DNA from: Candidatus Lernaella stagnicola
GTDB lineage: Bacteria > Lernaellota > Lernaellaia > Lernaellales > Lernaellaceae
DNA: 64,000 bases
Assembly: GCA_030765525.1 (NCBI GenBank)
Contig: JAVCCK010000044.1
Span: 1 to 64,000, forward strand
Direction of reading: 5' to 3'
A program made the position numbers and the translations under genes. Shown one piece after another: positions 59,428-64,000 of this stretch. Numbering within the stretch: the stretch's first letter is position 1; the number at the start of each line of letters is the position of its first letter. Below the pieces are notes generated by a model. The model had not been told where the DNA came from. It ran no database searches and was given only the letters and a program-made list of their open reading frames with translations.

Positions 59428-61658
59428 TCAGTCGTGGAAACCGTTTCCCGCCGCACGAACGCGACGTCATCCAAATCGACGACGTAGGGTTCGCCTTGTG
59501 CCGCAACGATGCGCAACCACGTAAAGGACGACGCCGGTGGTGTCCCCGCCGCGCCGAAAGGCGTGCAAACCCGCCGCCACTCGTATCCTGTCGGCAACTT
59601 CAAGGGCGCCGACCACGTACCTTCCGCACCGCCGAAAGTCAGTGAGAGCGGCCCGCCCTGTACGCCCAATTGTTTGCGCCTCACCCAGAGACACAGCGCG
59701 TCGGCTTCGTTCGCGGTCGCGGGCACGGCAATGGCCAGGGGTTCGCCCCAACCGTCGGCTCCCACGCTCAGCGACACGTAGCCCACGGGCGTGGGGTTGA
59801 TTTGCGGGCGGTAATACAGTCGCTCGTAGCGCAGTCGCGAGACCGCGTCGGGCGGCACGGCGACCATCCCGTCGCGCCGGTCGGTAATGCGATACAAGCG
59901 CGCGAAAGGCAGTTTCTCGGCCGGGCCGAAAAGCGCGTCGGAAAGCATATATAGTTCGTGGGGGAGGCGGCGGAATCGCGCGATTTCCTCGTTGCTTTCT
60001 TCAAACATGGTGTGCGCCAGCACGTAGCGGAAACCCTGGTCGTAGAGCGCGGCGACATCGCCCCGCGCCGCCTGCCACGGCCCATCCCGGCGGAGTTGCA
60101 GATCGAGCAGCGCGCCGATCACCGAGTTGCGGGACGCCCATTCCGCGGTTTGCCGCCAAGCCGGGCCTCGCAAGAGCGTCGCGTTGAATATCGGCCGACG
60201 ATGGTGGGTTTGAGCCAACATGGCCTGCGCGTTCACGTCGCTGATCGGCAAGGGGAAAAAGGGCACTTCCAACAGCGCGCCGTCCGGCAACTTGGCCACC
60301 ACGTCTTCGTATTCCTCAGGAACGAAAACCTCGCGGAACGCCCCGCCCCCGGCCTGGTATCCGGCCAACGCGACAATACCCGTTATGAGCACCACCGCCG
60401 CCGCCGCATACCATCGCGTGCGAGGTCGCGACGCCAAGGCAATCAACCACGCCGCGCCTATCGCCGTGGGGCCGATCAACAACAACCCGGCGGGCAGCAT
60501 AAAGCGATAGGGCCGGTAAAACAGGTCAAAGCCCGGCACGAGGTGATAGGCGAGCCACGCCGGCAGCGGCACGGCGAATTGGTCGTTGCCGAAATTGAAA
60601 TGGTTGAACCACCGCAAATACGGACCCGCGGCCAGCACGATGAACCCCACGGCCAACGCGGGCAGCCACGCGCGGCGGCGCTTGGCGTCGGCCAGCCCCA
60701 ACACGCTAAGTACGACGAGCGCCCACCAAGCAAGCGGCGCGGCGGGTACGGCCTCATCTTGCGCGACGAAAAACTCGCCGACGTCCAAGGAATCGCCGAG
60801 CAATGCCGCCGTCGTCCCAACTTGAGCATCGTGCATTTGGCGGGCCAGGACGGCATCGGGCGTAATACGCGCCAGGGCGCGGTCGGATTCGTCGATGGTC
60901 AAGTCGTCGCCGTGGATCAACGGCCCGACAAAGGGCAGCGCGGCCAGCGTTGTAAGAACGATCGCCGCGGCGAGCAGTATGGCGCCGGTGCGGCGCATCT
61001 CCGGTTGCGTTCGACGCCACAGGAAAGGCGCGGCGGCGACCACGACCAGGCCGAACATGCCGGCCATCACCCAGTTGGTGAATCCGGCCAACAGCCAAAA
61101 CACGACCAACGTTGCGGCGCGACCGACCGTAGGTTTGTCGGCCAGGCGCAGCAATGCCCAAAACGCCAACACGAAAAATCCGGTGCACGCCACCTCAAGA
61201 CTGCCGGCGGCCAATTCCCGAGCGGTGATGGGATTAGCAAGCCAGAGCATCCCGGCCGCGAACGCGGCGACGGTGGAATCGGTAAATCGTCGCGCGAGTA
61301 CAAATGCGGCGAAACCGGAGAACGCCAGGGAAAGCAGCAGAAAAATACTGTAAAGCTCCACCGGCTGGATGGCGAAGAGCAATTGCGGCGGCACGGAAAG
61401 CAGCGGCAAGAGGAAGTGCGCCAAGTCGGCGCGTAGATTGTAGCCGAAGGGGTAGAAGACGCGCGTGGTCGTCACCGACCAATCGCCGGAGGCAACCATG
61501 TGGCGCGCCTGATCGAAGAACCAAAGGTTGCCGAGCATATCCCAGCTCGTGCCCCACGTGCCCTTGCCGAACGAACCCAGCACGGGCCAGGTCAATGCCG
61601 CACCGACCGCCAAAAACAGGAGAAATACGGCAATGAGGCGGAACACGGAACGGTTCAT
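59424..61658 (-). CDS. Large polytopic membrane protein with periplasmic C-terminal domain
   Basis: The 744-residue protein starts at the ATG at 61658, with AAGGAG five bases before it; a GTG six bases upstream is less likely. It has about 12 membrane helices in the first 430 residues. A loop contains WDMLGNLWFFDQARHMVASG, like the acidic first loop of GT39/YfhO-type proteins. A soluble C-terminal domain (YEDVVAKLPDGALLEVPFFP, then LYYRPQINPTPVGYVSLSVG) follows. It probably acts on lipid-linked sugars, as a glycosyltransferase or a membrane scaffold; the catalytic residues are not identifiable. Confidence 0.68.
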   Translation of the reverse strand: MNRSVFRLIAVFLLFLAVGAALTWPVLGSFGKGTWGTSWDMLGNLWFFDQARHMVASGDWSVTTTRVFYPFGYNLRADLAHFLLPLLSVPPQLLFAIQPVELYSIFLLLSLAFSGFAAFVLARRFTDSTVAAFAAGMLWLANPITARELAAGSLEVACTGFFVLAFWALLRLADKPTVGRAATLVVFWLLAGFTNWVMAGMFGLVVVAAAPFLWRRTQPEMRRTGAILLAAAIVLTTLAALPFVGPLIHGDDLTIDESDRALARITPDAVLARQMHDAQVGTTAALLGDSLDVGEFFVAQDEAVPAAPLAWWALVVLSVLGLADAKRRRAWLPALAVGFIVLAAGPYLRWFNHFNFGNDQFAVPLPAWLAYHLVPGFDLFYRPYRFMLPAGLLLIGPTAIGAAWLIALASRPRTRWYAAAAVVLITGIVALAGYQAGGGAFREVFVPEEYEDVVAKLPDGALLEVPFFPLPISDVNAQAMLAQTHHRRPIFNATLLRGPAWRQTAEWASRNSVIGALLDLQLRRDGPWQAARGDVAALYDQGFRYVLAHTMFEESNEEIARFRRLPHELYMLSDALFGPAEKLPFARLYRITDRRDGMVAVPPDAVSRLRYERLYYRPQINPTPVGYVSLSVGADGWGEPLAIAVPATANEADALCLWVRRKQLGVQGGPLSLTFGGAEGTWSAPLKLPTGYEWRRVCTPFGAAGTPPASSFTWLRIVAAQGEPYVVDLDDVAFVRRETVSTTD

Positions 61659-61664
61659 CGGCAC

Positions 61665-61881
61665 TCCTTGGTCGGCCGGCGTGATTTATACGAAAAGTAA
61701 AAACGTGCGCTGAAATTGTCGTTCAGCGTGCCGCCGGTCGTCAAGGAGAGTTCGGCGATTTGCGTGACGGTCAATTGACGACATACCGTTACGCACTTGT
61801 CGGCCGTGAGCTCTCGTTTGCGGGGCGGGCCCGGCGAAGCTACACTTTGGCGCGGTTCACAAATGATAGGGACGGCGTCCG
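61665..61881. other. Intergenic region between divergent genes
   Basis: This 217-bp stretch separates the large membrane protein from the SGNH/TPR gene, transcribed away from each other. A palindrome TCAATTGA near 61770 is the only notable site. No gene is visible. Confidence 0.35.
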
Positions 61882-63195
61882 ATGCGAAAGAAAAGATTGC
61901 TGCGCATTGTGCTGATCAACTTGGTGTTGCTGGCCGGCTTGCTGGCGGCAGCCGAGTTGATTCTACGCGAGACCGCGCCACCCCCGCCGCCCGAGCAACC
62001 GCCACCGTTGGGGTTGCGCCCGGAAGCCGGCGATCACCTATACGTCGTGGACCAAGGACGAATTCGCACGAATCCAAAATTCCGACCCGCGCCCAATGAC
62101 CCGGACGAACGCGGTTTTATCGCCGTCGACCTGCCGCACCCCAAGCCGGCCGACGTGCGGCGGATCGTCATGGTCGGCAGCAGCCCGATGCGCGGCGGCA
62201 CCCAGCCCGGCCAAAGCACCGCCGACTACCTGCAGCGCGAATTGGATCGACTGGCCCCCGCGGGGCGGTACGTCGTCATCGACGCGTCCCTGCCGCAGGG
62301 TTTCGCCGATAACGTGGCGTGGACACTGGATCAAATCGACCCGTTGGCGGCGGATCTGATCGTGTTATGGCCCGCGGCTGCGCCGGTCATCTATGCTGAC
62401 ATGGAACAAAACCTGTTCGGCGACAGCGGCGTTCGCGGTCGCATTTTGACGCTGCTGGAAACGACGCGCACCTACGAAGCACTGCGCGACATGCTGCATT
62501 CGGTGGCGCCGGAACGCACGAATCCGCAAGCGCGGCCGAGCGAAAAAATGACCGAGGATCCCGGCCGGGTCGACCCCGATCTCGCCGCGTTTTTGCAGCG
62601 CCTCAATCACGCCGCAGCCTCGGCCTACGCCCACTTCTTGGAATCGTCGCTGCAAACCACAGCCAAGAAAAAGCTACGAACGGTGGTGATCATTCCGCCC
62701 ACGTGCGTCGCGTGCGTGGCGCCGCTGTTCTCGATCCACGACGGAGCCTTGTCGCCGGCGGATGCGAAAAAGTTCGCGGCGCATCTGGAACAGGGTGCAC
62801 AGCTTTTGAAAACGGGCCGTCCCGACGAGGCGGCGCGCGAGCTGGAGCGGGCCAAGCGGATCGACCCGACCTACGCCCGGGCGCGCTGGCTGCTCGGTCG
62901 CGCGCTTCGGGAGACTGGTCAAGACGAGGCGGCGCGGATCGAACTGGCCGCGGCGGTTGAGCACGACGCCAGCATCGAAACGGTCAAAGAACCGCCGGAC
63001 GCCACGACGCGGGCGATTGCCGAGAAATACGACACGCTGGTGTTCGACTTGGAAACGTTCGTGGTCGACAACCTGCCCGACGGCATCGTGGACGCGCGGG
63101 CCATGATCGATTTGACCCACCTCTCGCTGGATTTCCAGGCACGATTCACCCAGGCGTTGGCCGCGCAAATTCACGAGGACATGTCGTCGAATTAG
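61882..63195 (+). CDS. Membrane-anchored SGNH-like protein with TPR-like region
   Basis: The 437-residue protein starts at the ATG at 61882, after AGGGACGG. It has a basic N-terminus and one membrane helix (MRKKRLLRIVLINLVLLAGL), a Pro-rich linker and an SGNH-like block (RIVMVGSSPMRGGTQPGQST) in which the nucleophile motif is GSS. Near residues 290-350 a tetratricopeptide-like repeat pair follows (EQGAQLLKTGRPDEAAREL, YARARWLLGRALRETGQDEA). The tail ends MIDLTHLSLDFQARFTQALA, with D..H as the putative His end. It overlaps the next gene's stop by 4 bp. It resembles the proteins at 3888 and 63192; all may act on envelope glycans or assembly. Confidence 0.6.
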   Translation: MRKKRLLRIVLINLVLLAGLLAAAELILRETAPPPPPEQPPPLGLRPEAGDHLYVVDQGRIRTNPKFRPAPNDPDERGFIAVDLPHPKPADVRRIVMVGSSPMRGGTQPGQSTADYLQRELDRLAPAGRYVVIDASLPQGFADNVAWTLDQIDPLAADLIVLWPAAAPVIYADMEQNLFGDSGVRGRILTLLETTRTYEALRDMLHSVAPERTNPQARPSEKMTEDPGRVDPDLAAFLQRLNHAAASAYAHFLESSLQTTAKKKLRTVVIIPPTCVACVAPLFSIHDGALSPADAKKFAAHLEQGAQLLKTGRPDEAARELERAKRIDPTYARARWLLGRALRETGQDEAARIELAAAVEHDASIETVKEPPDATTRAIAEKYDTLVFDLETFVVDNLPDGIVDARAMIDLTHLSLDFQARFTQALAAQIHEDMSSN

Positions 63196-63998
63196 CGGGC
63201 GGAAAGAATCCGTTGCACGACGGGCTTAAGTTCGCGGGCGATCAATTCGTGGCCGGCGGCGTCGGGGTGGCAGAAGTCTCGGAATAACTCATCCGATTTC
63301 CATTCGACATCAAAAACGCCGGCCATGGCCCCGGCGAGGTCCACCAGCGGCGTGTCGGTTTGCTCGGCGACATCGCGCAGCGAGTCGTTGGCGGAGAGCA
63401 CGGCGCCCAAATTGCCCACCGTTTGCTCCCGTGCGCGGCGAAAGGCGGCGTCTGCTTCTCGGTCCCGGCCCAACCGGATAGCGGCCTCACCAAGGAAATG
63501 CCACGGCAGAGGCGACGCGGGCGACGACTGCGCAGCCCGGTGAAAGGATTCATAGGCGAGTGCCGACTCGCCGGCGTCCAGTTGCGCCAATCCCTCCTGG
63601 AAAGCAAGGCGGGCGCGCTTGCCCTCGGCACCGGGCGCTACGGCGGCTATCGGTTGCCATGTGAAGAGCGTCGGACACATGCGATAGCGAAAAGGGATGG
63701 TCGTCAGCACGACATCCACACCTGCGGCGCGCGCTTTTTCGATGATCTGGGTCATATTGTGCGCCATCGCGGCCAGATAGTTGCGGCGATCGGCGGCCCA
63801 GGCTTCTGCGTCGAAAGCGAAAGGTTCCGGGTAGGAGGCGTCGGCTCGACATTGTTGCATGGGAGTAAGCTGGTCGCGCGGATCGCCGCCGGCTCGCGCC
63901 CGTGTGGATAGGGAACCAATCGCGGCGCGCAGCGAGGCGGTCAAGTAACGGTAGAGGGTCGAGCGACGTACCGCGGCGGCGTGCCACTGCCGGGCGCG
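63192..63998 (-). CDS. SGNH-like/TPR protein, 5' end outside the window
   Basis: The frame is open to the right edge, so the N-terminus (anchor and nucleophile block) is not visible; a TTG at 63944 is not the likely start. The visible 268 codons contain a central region with VDVVLTTIPFRYRMCPTLFT, a TPR-like stretch (EGLAQLDAGESALAYESFHR AAQSSP; GEAAIRLGRDREADAAFRRA) and the catalytic DFCHPDAAGHELIARELK end (D..H.D..GH.L). It is the closest relative of the 61882 protein in the window, and its last part matches the end of the 3888 protein (HPNAAGHADIA). Confidence 0.6.
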   Translation of the reverse strand, partial: RARQWHAAAVRRSTLYRYLTASLRAAIGSLSTRARAGGDPRDQLTPMQQCRADASYPEPFAFDAEAWAADRRNYLAAMAHNMTQIIEKARAAGVDVVLTTIPFRYRMCPTLFTWQPIAAVAPGAEGKRARLAFQEGLAQLDAGESALAYESFHRAAQSSPASPLPWHFLGEAAIRLGRDREADAAFRRAREQTVGNLGAVLSANDSLRDVAEQTDTPLVDLAGAMAGVFDVEWKSDELFRDFCHPDAAGHELIARELKPVVQRILSAR

Positions 63999-64000
63999 GA

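Noticed and set aside
1-64000. CRISPR array or tRNA/rRNA genes
   Set aside because: No regularly spaced repeat set and no cloverleaf or conserved rRNA sequence was seen on either strand by eye.

Overview
The window is about 64 kb of mostly high-GC, densely coding DNA from a diderm bacterium. The outer-membrane polysaccharide export and assembly proteins, Tat-exported molybdoenzyme and lipoprotein signals show the envelope type. The organism reads UGA as selenocysteine in at least one gene, uses a B12-dependent ribonucleotide reductase and ThyX, and makes Asp-rich surface proteins, one ending in a Cys/membrane-helix/Arg tail. This fits an uncultured deltaproteobacterial-grade lineage (Myxococcota, Desulfobacterota or relatives). 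That placement is inference; no rRNA or tRNA gene is visible.

Region by region: 1-3.9 kb starts with the end of a TauE/SafE exporter. It continues as a mosaic of IS110-type transposase pieces and duplicated segments (a 79-bp inverted repeat and a 61-bp direct repeat) that bracket a three-gene cassette: a Val/Ala-rich small protein, a PqqD-like protein and a B12-binding radical SAM enzyme. 5.6-12.5 kb is a sulfur operon: ArsR-type regulator, Mo-bisPGD oxidoreductase, four-cluster ferredoxin, NrfD anchor, two YeeE/YedE halves (one fused to a rhodanese lacking its Cys) and a lipoprotein rhodanese. It ends at a strong terminator. Two of its proteins end in the same Cys-terminated tail on Pro/Ala linkers. 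MobB and a HydE-like radical SAM protein follow.

14-30 kb holds an M20 amidohydrolase, a DegT-type aminotransferase, an HTH/ATPase/STAS-like regulator with three phased operator repeats, Asp-rich exported proteins, a DUF2339/DUF3999 pair, and a citrate synthase/isocitrate dehydrogenase operon. 30-43 kb is a Wzx/Wzy-type polysaccharide locus: three GT4 glycosyltransferases, chain-length protein, flippase, polymerase/ligase, Wza, Wzi and a WecA-like initiating transferase with an extra C-terminal domain. Its genes alternate strands.

43-49.7 kb carries deoxynucleotide synthesis (dCMP deaminase, NrdJ with NrdR-type boxes, ThyX), an enoyl-CoA hydratase-like protein and a SelW-type selenoprotein whose in-frame TGA hides it from ordinary gene callers. 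PEP carboxylase follows. 52.6-55.6 kb is an island, AT-rich in its middle gene, with NadE, a membrane-anchored aminoacyl-tRNA-synthetase-like protein lacking recognisable signature motifs, and a nucleotidyltransferase. The window ends with a CocE-type hydrolase, two large membrane proteins of glycosyltransferase type and two SGNH/TPR-like paralogues, the last cut by the window edge.
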